Positions 24,148 through 35,993 of a stretch of 64,000 nt of DNA are shown here, piece by piece. The position numbers and the translations under genes were made by a program. Position 1 is the first letter of the stretch; every line of letters begins with the position of its first letter. A model generated the notes under the pieces. The model was given only the letters and a program-made list of their open reading frames with translations. It had not been told where the DNA came from and did no database searches. Source of the DNA: Tolypocladium sp. Sup5 PDA-1 (taxonomy: Eukaryota > Ascomycota > Sordariomycetes > Hypocreales > Ophiocordycipitaceae); assembly GCA_000750105.3 (NCBI GenBank), contig JPHH03000002.1, positions 620,001 through 684,000 of the forward strand. Direction: 5' to 3'.

Positions 24148-27100
24148 GGCTGCGACTTGTACAAGGTCAAGCTAGCGGGGACGTAGGCTTTGGGACAGCG
24201 CGTGGTTGAGAGAGAGAGACGGGCTGAAGCATGGGGGAAGCATGAGGGAAGCAAGCGCTTTTCATATAGTGCGGGTGAGATGGGCACTGAGCATGGACCT
24301 TTATCAGCGGCGTGCCACAGGACCATCGGGAGGGCTTTGGAAAGGTGCATGTAGTACTCCGTACGACGGGATACTAACGAGTGGCTGCATGGCGGCAAGC
24401 TTAGGATCCACCCCCAGATCTGGAAGCTGGGCTAACTGCTGCTCATGGGCCATGCGACCGAGCCACCTGAGCCAAGAGATGGTGCGGCTCGAGTGCCAAG
24501 AGGGTGGTCAAGACGTGTTTGTCCGGACGTGCCTCACATGGGCACCGGCCATCTGAGGGAGCTGGGCCGGAGGGGGTGCCGAATAGGGGCTGCCTCCCAC
24601 GGTGAGCGGGCACGGAGTACGGATATGTGCAAGGGTGTACTTCGTACTGTTTAGAGAGGAGGCGATAATGCTGCCAGGGCCTTGCCAAGTAGGGACCAAC
24701 TGAGTAGGTACAAACATGCCGTGCCCCGGCCGATGCGATGCCAAAGACTTGATTTCTATCGGTGCACTGACAACGGTTCGGAGCCACGACGCGGGGCCAG
24801 GGTAAACGGAGGGTCGACCAACATACTTCATAGCTATGACGAATTGACAAGATGGGTCGACAATGCAGCAACACCCAGACTGGCTACCAACAAGGGAACT
24901 TTTGTAATTGCCTGCACGTCATTGAGCGACACACTGTTGACATCTCAATCAGGAGGAGCCCGACCTCGCCCAAGCGTCAGATCAGGGTCGCGGCGGTGGC
25001 GCAAAGCGGGCCGGATGCAGTAGATCCAACTTTGATTGAACCACAAGGGCGTGGCGTTTAGGCGCGGCTGCCGACCGCAGGAGCGTGCTGGGCCCTGGAT
25101 CTTGTGGGAAGCTTTTTGTTTCTGAGAGAGAAGAGACTCGAGCGAGGGCCGAAGGACAGGGCCTAGAGCACGCCAGCCGCGTAGGACATGGGCTCATTTG
25201 TATGGGGGGGGGGGGCAAGGTTTCTCCGATAGGCCCGCAGCTGCTGAATCCTGATACTGGGGAAGTGGTCTAGAAGGGCCGGGCTGCGCTCAAGATGCTG
25301 CGGTCGACGTTGGGTGAAAGGACTTGGCTTCGAGCCTTCGACTCCGCTGACCCCCGTCGCGGGACAAGAGTAGAAGGCGCACCACGCATCGAGGGACGAA
25401 GGACAAGAGAAAAGAACGTCAGCCCTAAACCATGTCCACTTGGCCGGCTTATGAGGGCAACTTCTGATGACGGCGTCGCAGGGAGCATCGTTGCTGTTGA
25501 CTCGTTGAGTTGGGGCGAGGCAGGTACGGATACAGGTACTCCGTACCTAGGCAAGAAAAGCTGCCTGGCCTCAGGCAACTGCCGAGCTCCACGACCTATG
25601 AGGGCGTCACGTGCTTCCCATGGGACCTGTTATCAAGAGGAACGAGAGGAGGTGGTTGCCCAAGACGGCAGGTGCTCACGCTAAAATTAAGCTTGTCTGC
25701 TCCCTGGTCTATTAGTTGGCCCGCCACGGTGCCACCTCCACGATCTCCACAGGGTTCCCTTCACCTCCTCCTGCGCCTGCGTGTCCGGCGAACCAATGCG
25801 AGCCACAGCGGGCAGACAAGGGGGTGACGCGGCTTGTATGTAGTCCGTGGGTCCGTACTGCGTGGTCTTATCGAAGGCACCTGGGAGTCTCGGAGGCCTT
25901 CAACTCTTGCGTACCTGCGAAGTGCACGTACGGATTACGGCCTCGGACTACGAAGTACGGACTACGGACTATAGGCAGGCGGACAGACAACTGATAACGC
26001 AGCGAGGGCATCTCTCGGCGTCCTCCCGCACCGGCGCACACACGGCTGGGGCATCTGATGGCACTGCCACAACCAACACCGAAAACGGGCAAGCTGTGTG
26101 ACGGCCTGTTCGGCGGCCCCCAACCTGGGACTCGGCGTCATGTCAAACATCGCAGAGGGTGGCGGCCTGCTTCGCGCAAACCGGGCAACCGGACCTGGCG
26201 CTGTTTCTAGAGCGAATGAAGAAGGGGTCTCAACAAGCCAATTTGCGCCGACCCAGACCAACCGCTCGACCCAGCGCAGCTTTGTCCAACTGGGGGCACA
26301 GGCCACGCTGCAGCCTGCGCCTACAATATCGGGAACTTTTGCAGTTCGGGGCCGGCGTGCTTGCTTCGGCGCCAAGGGAATGCCGTCTCGTGCGCCATGC
26401 ATATATCTGTCGCCAGGCTACTGTCGAAACGGAAGCTCCCCAGAGGATGGGCCCAGCCGAGGAAGCCAAGATTCTACCATCTGGGAGGTGGCACATTCCA
26501 GGCTCGTGGTGTTCTTGCTTTTGTCCCAGGCGATAAGAGTAACAGTGTTAGTCTATCGACCAACCGCGAAGCCATCGTGAGGTACTCCATACTTGTCCCC
26601 GCTTCCGACAGACCGAGGCAGGGTCAAGCAAACCAAGTACGTTATCCTGGGATCTGGATAGGTCGTGTGACCGCGAATGGGCAGTCCCAAGTATTCTCGT
26701 ACTTGTACCTGGTGTGCCTGGGTACTCGCCAATTGAGGTTGATCCTTCCAATGCTGAATCCAGGGGTGTGAATCCGACTCTTTGCGGAGGTTGTCCGGTC
26801 CAACTCTGGCGTCCCGATGAAGTTGCCCGCAACGAGTGTTGGGGCTTGGAGAAAGTTGTCCTCGGGGCCACGATGTCTATACGCACAAATAGCCGCGAGA
26901 TTCTGATCCCGTGAAACGCTGCTGGAGCCGGCTACGATCGCCTTCTGCACCGTGGCTCGGGCCATATGAATCTATCAACGATTTACGGATATCCACAATA
27001 GGACCGTTGTCACAAACAACCATCGCTCTCGTCGGCTGCCCAGTGCTCCGTGCCAACGCATTTACCTCTCGGCCTCGCTTAGAAGCCTATTGGCGAAGCT

Positions 27101-30100
27101 GTTGGGTGCCCGAATCATGACGCTTTCGGCTCCGAATGGCTCAAGAGCCTCACCGTCCCCAAAGGTCACGCTTTCCAACGGCTTGGATCCCGAAGCGGCG
27201 GCCACTGCCAAGCAAGTTGTGCTTTTCCCCCTGTTGTCAAAAGTGCCTCTCGGCTGCGAAGACATGGCTGCCATATCTGCTTGGCAGACAAAGGACCCAA
27301 TCTCTTGCTCGCGCCGCCCGTTTCCCACTCCGTCACCTGGAGACTCTCCTCCCTCTCTTGTGCCTTGCAAGTGACATGGTGGGCCAATTTATTGCTTTCT
27401 GTTGGGTAGGTCTTGCTGACACGTGGTCGAGAATCTGCAGTTGCGGATCGTGGGTGACGAAGTGCGGAGATCGTCTGATGTCGCGGGATGAGACGTAACA
27501 ACGTGGGCGGCCGCTTGACTGCCCGACAAACCGGGGAGTACTGACGGGTTGCGCCATGACGTTGGCAACAGTGTCCATCTCGGTATGCCTTTTCTTTCGA
27601 GTATGGCGTACTGGTGAACGTCGGATGTTGTCCGAGATAAGAAACGCGGCCCCGGACTGGGATTCAGGCATTGCGTGGCGGAGTCGATAGTATATTGAAC
27701 AAACGAGCCTGGCAATGCTCTTTTTTTTTAGATGGCAGGGAAGTCGTCGGACTTTGCGTGATGTGTTGGACGAGAACTTTGCAACGTGACAGTCGTTGAC
27801 CCGGCTGTACGGCGCAGTGTCGACTTTCTGTCCGCCGTTCGGATGGGCCTCGATCACAATTGTATGGGCTAGTAATACCGCTCGAGCCTTTCCCGTGTTG
27901 AAGTCGCCGCCTTTCGTCCCTCTTCCTCTCGACACAAGTCCCAACCACAACTTCGGCACTCGGTGATTGCGTCTCGGTCGTGAGCATTGGAGATGCGGCC
28001 TGGTTTCCGTATACACGGAAATGGTCTCTAGCCAGTCGGGCTTGGAGTTATTTGATGGTGTTGGGTTGAGGATTCGGTTTTTTGTTTCGGCCTCAAGATA
28101 TCTGTTTAGTATGGTCTGGAAGTTGGTCCATGGAAATGCCTATTTTCTTTGCATTCGCGGCTGCTGGTCCCTTTCGTGACTCTGGTTGCTTGCAGTTTCC
28201 TTCATTGCCATCATTCCCGATGCCCGCAGGCGCCATAAACAGATGACCAGCTGTGATCGTCGCCATAACAGAGGCGCCAATTACGGGAATATCGATGTGT
28301 TGCTGTTTCGGGGTTGCATCTTCGGATGCAAGGTGCACCGGTTTTTGGATGGCTCGAGCACCGTCCCAAGATATTCCCGAAATTGAGCGCATGCACTACA
28401 CGAGTTCACGCTACGCGCTGTGCATATAAACGCCGGAGGCAGCTAACAAGGCAATAAAAGGTAGGAAGGATGAATTGGGTCACAACGAGAATAAAAATAG
28501 CTTGAGATGCAGCGCGCAGCAGCATCTATGAGTGTCATGGTCGGTTTCTGGAGATTGCACTGACACTTCTGTATGTTGGTCTCGCGATCTCGTCTCGCCG
28601 AACTGATGCAGTACTCTGGACGACCGCCATACATCCCTATACACTCTCTCGCGCGTGAGTTATTGGTGATATCCGTCTTTAACCTCGGTTGAATTGAGAG
28701 CTATTAGTAGTAACTTTGTGAAGACGAGACGTCTGGGTTTGAGCCCTTGGAGAGCTCGCGCCTTACCCACCCACCCTCTCACATCAACACACTCTTTCAG
28801 AGTCGCCATTACTGTCGCTCCGACTCCGCCCTCGTGGTAAGCTGTCCGTCTCTTCCATATGTAATAGTGAATTCCGGCCAAAATAATAGCACTAGGTGAC
28901 GTAGGAGTGCGGAAGAAGTACAAAGATCAGCAGGTACTTGTAGCCCGGGCCCGACTAAGGCTTGAACACAGGTGTCCGTGGTGCCTGGTTTGGTCTGGTC
29001 ACAGGCCAATGCAGCCGTGCTTCTCAGAACGACTCGCTTGGGCTTCGAATCCATCCATGACTCCCATGCAGCGAACTGGAAAGTCCAGAACGAGGCTGTT
29101 GAGTTCTGGCAAATTGTGTCGCACCGATTGCCGTAACTAGTTGCCTTGTTAATGCACGGTCATCATACTTCTTGCCACCAGACAGAGGAGCCAAAATACG
29201 GCAAAGTCGGCAAGTTAGTTTCGGGGTAAACTGATCTAGACGAAAGGTATCTGACTGGTGTGCTACAGGCTGTTGGTTTGCTCTTCGGTTTCGGAGTAAA
29301 GGCATCTTGACGAAAGGGGAAGCGGCAACGTCATTGCTTGCTTGCATTTCTGACCGTCAGCGAAGGCTGCAGCGCTGAAACGCGGTAATAAATGTGGCGT
29401 GACGTATCGATTACTACGGTACGATGTGTCGTCTCCCATTTCGGGGGCGACTTTCACATGCCACCAGCTCTTGATAACTCTGAGAGGCTATAGGGCCATG
29501 AGTAGCATGCAGACGGAAGAGCTGGCTGGCCAGCGTACCAGCGACCAGGATGTCGATGACGGTGGAAATCATGCCAAATGAGACTCGGTGATGCACTGGA
29601 TTCTTTCTTCCTTGGGCAACGAGATCAATAAACAAGGGGATGGGAGGGGATGAAACCTGGACACAAGGAAGTGCGGACGGCGAGATATCATAGTCCGTAG
29701 GTGTCCGACATCTTTGGAGGGTGGCTTTCTCTACGTACCTTACGGAGTAGGCACCTAGGCAACCCTCCACAGTGTGTTGGCCTGCAAAAAGGGCCTCCAA
29801 CCACCACATTGTCAGCCATAATATGGACTCGATTAGATGCAGCTCAAACAACTACCTAGACAAGTTTGTCGGCCACTTTCTGAAGCGAATGGCTCATCTG
29901 CACCATGTCTCGCTTGCCAGTCTTGTTCTTGCTTACCTACCAGCGTTATTCGCGCCGCGCCTCTGGGCATCGGAGACGTTGCTTTGACTTTGGACATGCA
30001 AGTCGAGCAGACGTGTGCATTTCCCACTTGGCATTACCCATGTATTCAGCCGTGATCGTCGCACATAGACGAAGTACCTTACATTCTTGTGCTATACATT

Positions 30101-30203
30101 GCAAGTGGCTTACACGCAGGTAACAGGAGTTTAAGCTACCAGCTCCGGTCCCCGACTTTCTTTTCCCTTTGCTTCTTTTTGCTTTTCCAGTTGCATATCC
30201 TCT
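24148..30203. other. 6 kb gene-free region
   Basis: No ORF here shows a recognisable domain, good codon bias and splice context together; the longest (27333-28016 minus, 26098-26580 plus) look like chance. Present are several copies of the GTACGGAGTAC motif (24354, 24611, 25536, 29739), a 12-G run near 25204, a T-run near 27720, and the OPT promoter at the left end. I found no transposase, reverse transcriptase, rRNA or tRNA. It could hold noncoding transcripts or very decayed repeats that cannot be recognised by eye. Confidence 0.5.
25204..25215 (+). repeat. G12 homopolymer
   Basis: An uninterrupted run of twelve G within the gene-free region. Length error in sequencing is possible. Confidence 0.85.
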
Positions 30204-31678
30204 TTACTTGAGCAGGTGGCTCGTCACCTCCTTGCCCTCGGGCAGCTTCCAGTGCGTCCGGACGCCCCCCCAGCTCTCCTCGCAGTACCCCTCCTGGACC
30301 TTCTTGCACGTCCGCAGCCCCCACTCCGTCACGCCGACCATGAGGCAGCTCTCGAACATGAACGCGCAGCTGCCCGCGCCGACCTTGACGGGCGCCAGCT
30401 CGGCCCCGCGCGCCCCCTCGCAGCTCTCCGCGTCCGGCCCGTGGCCGCTCATGACGTTGTGCAGGCTCGCGCCACCGGGCACGAACCCGCCCAAGCCGCC
30501 GCGCTTGGCGTCGTACCCGCCGCGGATCAGCCCCATGAACTCGCTCATGGTGTTGCGGTGGTACCACGGCGGGCGGAACGTGTCCTCGCCGACGAGCCAG
30601 CGCGGCGGGAAGATGACGAAGTCGGCCACGGCGGTGCCCGGCAGCGGGCTCGGCGCCGACAGCACCGTGAAGATGGACGGGTCCGGGTGGTCGAAGGAGA
30701 TGGTGCCGATGGTGTTGAAGCGCCCGAGGTCGTACTTGTAGGGGTAGTAGTTGCCCTGCCACCCGACCACGTCAAAGGGTGTGTGCGGCTGCCGCGTCTC
30801 GAAGAGCGCATTGTTGAACTTGACGGTCACGACGAAGGCGCCGGCGCCCTCGGACGCCGTCGCGCCAAAGTCCTCGCTGAAGCAGGCCACGGGGGCCTGG
30901 AAGTCGCGCGCGTTTGCCAGCCCGTTGGAGCCGATGGGGCCCAGCTCGGGGAGGTTGAAGTGGCCCTGGTACAGCTCGAGGGCGTACCCGCGCGCCGGCC
31001 CGTTGACGAGGTGGACCTGGTACTTGACGCCGCGCGGGATGACGCAAATCTCCATCTGGCGGACGAGCAGCCAGCCAAACTCGGTCCGGATGTCCAGGTC
31101 ACCCTCCTGCGGCACAATCAGCAGGTCGCCGTCAGCCGAGTAGAACGCCGCGTCGTCGGCCATGCTCTTCCCCGCCGCGTAGACGAACATGCCGAGGCCC
31201 TGCTTCTGCGTCGGGTCGCCCGCGCCGGCGACGAGCCGCAGGCCCGCGACAAAGTCCAGGTCCTTGGCCTTGTCGTGGTCAAAGGGGTCCCACCGCAGCT
31301 GGTTGGGGATGTAGTGCATCTTGGAGGCGTCGTCCTTGGGCAGGCCGCTCGCGGTGCGCGTCTCGGGCGCCGGCTGGTACGGCGGGTGCGCGCACGACGG
31401 CAGGATGCGGTACAGCCATGTCTGCTTGTTTTCGTGCCGCGGCGCCGTAAAGGCCGTGCCGGAGAGCTTCTCGGCGTAGAGCCCGAAGGGGGGCTTCTGG
31501 GGGCAGTTGTGGCCGATGGGCAGGGCGCCCTCGACGGCCTCGGACCTGCTATCGTGTCAGTCCGGAGCTCCCCGTACAGCCAGCCAGCTGCTACTATCAC
31601 CATGACCTACTCAAAGTGGCAGTTGAAGCCGTTCTGGTAACGGTACTTCTCGTTGGTCTCGAACTGCGTGACAGGCAT
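30204..31678 (-). CDS. hmgA: Homogentisate 1,2-dioxygenase
   Basis: Two exons: 31678-31611 and 31545-30204, 469 residues, the usual length. The enzyme opens the ring of homogentisate to maleylacetoacetate in tyrosine and phenylalanine catabolism, in the cytosol, using Fe(II). The N-terminus YRYQNGFNCHFESEAVEGALP is diagnostic. The metal site is visible in WYHRNTMSEFMGLIRGGYDA (His and Glu) and SLHNVMSGHGPD (His), and the PFDVVGWQGNYYPYKYDL segment is conserved. The intron has a GTAGGT donor and ATAGCAG acceptor. A purine-rich stretch on the plus strand (pyrimidine on the coding strand) near 31744-31763 and an ATTTAAG box precede the start. The genes for maleylacetoacetate isomerase and fumarylacetoacetase, often clustered with it in fungi, are not in this window. 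Confidence 0.97.
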
Positions 31679-32593
31679 CTTGGGCAAACTCAGGACAATC
31701 GTCAAGCTTAAAGCGTCTCACTTCACACCTGGGTCATCCGCAGACGGAGAAGAGAGGAGAGAGTGCGCACCTTAAATGGCAGCCCGCCACTCAAAAATTG
31801 CCCGTTTCATGACGTGACACTCAATCCCCCCGAAGCTTCCCCTCCGCTTTGATTCCGCCGTGGGGAGCGTCAGCCGGAGGAGGGGCGGCCCGACAGTAAC
31901 CGACCCGGCGCAGCGTTCCGCACGGAGCCCCGCTCACCAGTTGCCGTCAACCGATGCAAGGCCCCTAACAGCGATGCTAGCAATCTGTGTGCAACGCAGA
32001 TAGTGCATCGTCCCCAGGGGCTTTTAGCGGTCATCAAAAACACCACGAAACCCATCATCAGTGCCGCGAGAGTATTGCATTTGCCAGTGCATGTGCCAGA
32101 GCTGGGCCATTCTCCCCGGAGACTCCATGGACTGACTAATGGTCTAGTACTCGTTAGCAAAGGCTTGCACAAGCAAACCGTTTGCCCAACTCGGCCTGGA
32201 GATCTCATGCACGACAAGCCCGGCAGTGGGTCTCGGGTGTTAAAAGGGCTGACTGAACAGGGTCAACGTGTGGGCACCACAAATCTCGATTCTAGATTAT
32301 CTTAGCTTAGAACAACGTCGCTTCACTTCCTTCGTCACCAGAGCATGCGGCGGCGACAATTGTACGCGGTAAACGGGGTTCCGGCGAACCCGGAATGTGT
32401 ATTCCTTGGAGCACCGACACCATCATCTGAATCGAACACTGCACCGGCACCGCTCACGGCAGCCGCTCAAAAATAACCCGCCGAGAGTATCTCATCGCAA
32501 TATCCCGGGCGCCGACTCGCAACGAACCCAGCGAAGCCAAACAAGAAGAGTTGAAGGAAATATTGGAACAGATATCGGGTTACAGCGAGGAGC
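31679..32593. other. Gene-free gap upstream of hmgA
   Basis: Contains the hmgA promoter and the 3' flank of the next gene. No further feature was supported. Confidence 0.5.
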
Positions 32594-33363
32594 TTACTCC
32601 TCTTCCTTCTTGCCCTTCTTCTTCTTACCGCCACCGCCGCCGCCGGTGGTGCCGGGCGTCTTCTGGAGATGGACAACCAACCGCGTCCACGACTCCTCCT
32701 TGTCCCACTCGAACCCCGCCAGGTAGGGGTTATCTAGTTCATCATCGGCCTTGAGTGGAAGAGTCAGTCAAAGGACGTGGGCGCTATGAGTTGTGAGTGC
32801 AACTCACCCGCTTCTTGTACGCCTTGTGGATGGCATCCATGGCATCCTTGATGGTGACGCCCTTGAGGTTCCTTGCTGTTACCTCCATCCCCAAGGGGAA
32901 GTGCAGGTCGATCTTCTTGACGGGAGGCTTCGTCAAGTGAATCTTGAGGATGGCGGGCTCGTCGATTGACATGGGGCTCGAGTTGATTTTCCTGTGCCAA
33001 GAGCCGTCAGCGTCGATATGCCCATGGCAGGATACGACCACCGCGAAGGGCTTGCGCGGCCGTGTCCAGAATGGAGTTGGTGACTTACCACCCCGTTTTT
33101 TGCGTCTCGACTGCAAGCTGCAGCTCAATCCCATCCTTCTCTGTGCAAGGGGACAGATGTTAGCAAGGTTGCTTTGCAAGAGGCTTGCCACGCTGTGGGT
33201 GTGGATGAGAAGCGTGAGAGATGGAGGCAGCGAGCTTACCTAGGTCATTGATGTTCATGACACCAGCCGCGCTGGAGCTTTGCCTCCTATGGCCCTTTTC
33301 CTTGGGCGGCGAAGATGACAAGCCTTGGACGGCGGAGTCGACCTTGGAGAGTGGTTCAGTCAT
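32594..33363 (-). CDS. Conserved small fungal protein with basic-acidic tail (DUF6699-like, tentative)
   Basis: Four exons: 33363-33240, 33140-33089, 32991-32808 and 32749-32594, 171 residues. The N-terminus (MTEPLSKVDSAVQGLSSSPPKEK) is Ser-rich. The folded part runs from about residue 45 to 145 (IELQLAVETQKTGWKINSS..., then ARNLKGVTIKDAMDAIHKAYKKR, then LAGFEWDKEESWTRLVVHL). It ends in a glycine run and a KKKKGKKEEE tail. The LKGVTIKDAMDAIHKAY element resembles the helix of DUF6699 proteins, but this is from memory. No catalytic motif is visible. Donors are GTAAGC, GTAAGT and GTGAGT with standard acceptors. The pyrimidine-rich promoter suggests steady expression. Confidence 0.88.
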
Positions 33364-35993
33364 GGTGGGAGCTGGTGGTGATCACGACCAAGATGATGGC
33401 GTAATTGCTATGCCGGGCGGCCGAGTCAGCTTCATTCGGTGGTACGAGCAGGTGGCCGAGGAGCTCTCCTGATGCCCGTGGCGGTCGGTGAGACGAACCT
33501 TTTGATGGAAATATGTGCGATTGCGAGATGAATGAGCTGGAATAGTCACCTGTTGATGATGGAGGAGAGAGGAGAGGAGGAGGAGGGAGGAGGGGAAGAG
33601 AGGGGAAGGAGGTCCTGTTATCGGCGGCTGGAAGGCGGTGCCTGAGGTGCTCAGCAACGGGAGCAGTTGTTGCTGGCTGGCCCCTTACGGTTTCGTCAGA
33701 CCGGGCGGGGTAAGTGCCATCCAGCGACCATCACTGCCATTGCCTCTGAGATCGCGTGACTGCGACGTATACGGGCCGTGGCACGCAGACCTAGGTACCC
33801 CTTTGGGTTTAGCGCGCGACCTGCAAGAGACCAGTACTGTCCGGGGTAAAAATCCGGGGAAGCTGGTCACTGACCCACCGTGGTTCGTGAGGTAGCGTGC
33901 TGACGGCCGTCGATGGTCGTCGAGGCGAGCTCGGGGCCTTGGAACGTGCAGAGCAGGAGCTGCAAATGCGGTTGGGGAACGATTCGGTGCTTTGCAGCGC
34001 CTGTGGTGTTGCCGTGGCGAAGCTGTGTGGATGGCCTGTTGGGGAAATTCAATGTGACGCGGGATCGGCTGGGCTGCCCCTCTCCGGAGACTTCGGCGTG
34101 GCCTGGATCAGCCAGCCAGCCGGCCAGCATGCCAGTACCTGTACCTGTACGGAGTACCAACCAACCACACGAGGGGAGGCCCTCGCCCAGAGACGGCAAT
34201 GGCCTGAAGTTCCAGCACGGACAAACAGGTACCTCCCAGAGGAACGGGCCTGCATCAGGGAACATCTGAAACCTTCTCTGGTCAGGGTGTCTACTCGTAG
34301 GTGGCCTCAGCGGAGCCCACTGAGCCCTGCCCATTGGCTTTCTGCTTGCATACACCATCGTAACGCTGGAGCTCTGCATCAGCCATCAGACGACCATCCA
34401 TCCCGTCGACCCCGCGCTCGGAGACCGACATCGCACAGGCACCACGACACGCGGTGGCTTTTCTGTATACTTGAGTTGGTTCATCTGGCTGTTTCGACTA
34501 CAATTCTCCTCTTGCACATTGCGTCCATGTTCTCTGATGCCAATTCGCCTCCCGTCGAGGCTTTTCGTCACACCGAGCTCACCTTGGCCATGAGGCCCAT
34601 GACGACAGCTCGCTGTGGATCCAATGCAGCCGGCACCTGACAAACTGAGTGGGCCTGAGCGGAGACTCGGGGACTCGGTTGCCGAACAGGCCATCGCCAG
34701 CGTGATGTCCAGACTCATCTCCTGACCACGGGACAGGGCGGCACGGACAGGCCGCCTCTCGGACGACGACGTATATCTTTCTATTACCCAACGCATTCTA
34801 AGTGACAGTTGCCGTTGCACGGACTTGTATTGCAGTGGTGAGTGTGACCACATGCCACTGTAGTTGGACGTCCAACGTACTTCGTATGTACTTGTAAGGG
34901 CCATCAAGGTGGAAGAGGAAACGTGGTCTGTTCGACGCCTCCGTCCTGATACGCTTACATGAGAGGAGGATCTAATTGAAATATTTCCATCGCGCATATT
35001 GCTTTCACACTGACTTTGACCTCGATTTTACCGAGAGCAATGCAGTTCAGCAGTGGCCTTATCAATGTTGGGCTCACCGGCCCTTACCCTACACCTCGGT
35101 GGGTCTAACTGAGACGTCCGGTCCGTCTGCTTCTGCTGGACACTTCACGAGTCACGATTCTCATCTTTCGACCAGACTCGGAGCGTCACCTTCAACTGAC
35201 ATTCCGCACCGGACCATAGACGCAGCCAGACGATTGTTGGCAACACCTGGCCGGTTTGCGCCCCTGGAAACGAATTCCATTGAACTCGATTCCGTGCACG
35301 ACGGCCTCCGCGCGTCTCTACGGAGTAGTCCTCCTCGAGTGAGGGGGGTGGAGAATTGGGCCGCACCAACGGTTGAATAGATGTCGGAGGCAAACGCATT
35401 TGCATTTTGCACGGGCGAGTGGCTCGAAGACGACTGCACAGGACCTTTTCGTTCCCAATTCGAATCTTGAGACGATACGGCGATGTGGCCTGCAGAGGCC
35501 CTCGGCAGGCTTCACGGAGGCGCGGATGCTCCGCTCCAGCACGCTCCCACGGGCCACGAGCCACGGGCCACAGCACATGGCCCGTTGCGGCGCCCTCAGC
35601 CGACGCTGTCGCGTCACCGCGGAGCGTCGAGATGAGCATTGACGGAATTCCCTCGCCCTTTATCCCTTTCCATCGGGTAGCGCCGTGGTCTGGGGTCGCC
35701 TGCCGCTCTGGTGCGGCCCCTCGACGCGCCTTTACCCTCTTTGTCAGCGGGACGCGCAATTCATGGAGACGACGCAACGTCAGCCCTGGCGTTGCCTTTT
35801 CGTGAGCCGCACACGACAGCAGTGATGCGGCGAATTTTGCGACACGGGCGAAAAGCCTGCTTTACAAGCGGTGTTGCATGCAAGACGTTTCCTCTCAAAA
35901 TCCCAGCACGCCTGCGACTCCGGGCGATATTTGCATGCATTTGTGCCTCTCATTCTCTTGCCTGCCTGCCCACCCCGCCAGTCATGACCAGAT
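33364..35993. other. 2.6 kb gene-free divergent region
   Basis: Separates two divergent genes. ORFs on both strands (for example 33897-34640 plus, 34386-34997 minus) lack motifs and overlap one another. There are two copies of the ACGGAGTA motif (34147-34157 and 35318-35328) and a GCCAGCCAGCCGGCCAGC stretch near 34110. Confidence 0.5.
33561..33612 (-). promoter_or_regulatory. Polypyrimidine tract upstream of the DUF6699-like gene
   Basis: About 50 nt almost purely purine on the plus strand, hence CT-rich on the gene strand, 200-250 nt upstream of the start codon at 33363. CT-rich blocks of this kind sit near transcription starts of many filamentous fungal genes. Confidence 0.55.

Noticed and set aside
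27333..28016. 227-codon minus-strand ORF in the 6 kb gene-free region
   Set aside because: No motif, poor codon bias, competing ORFs on both strands. Not enough to call a gene.
30216..31640. 474-codon open frame opposite hmgA
   Set aside because: It overlaps the whole dioxygenase gene and its intron. Composition is typical of an antisense shadow of GC3-rich codons.
30204..31678. Complete tyrosine-degradation cluster around hmgA
   Set aside because: Neither fumarylacetoacetase nor maleylacetoacetate isomerase is visible on either side within the window.
33897..34640. 247-codon plus-strand ORF between divergent genes
   Set aside because: Overlaps other ORFs of similar length on the other strand; no recognisable protein feature.
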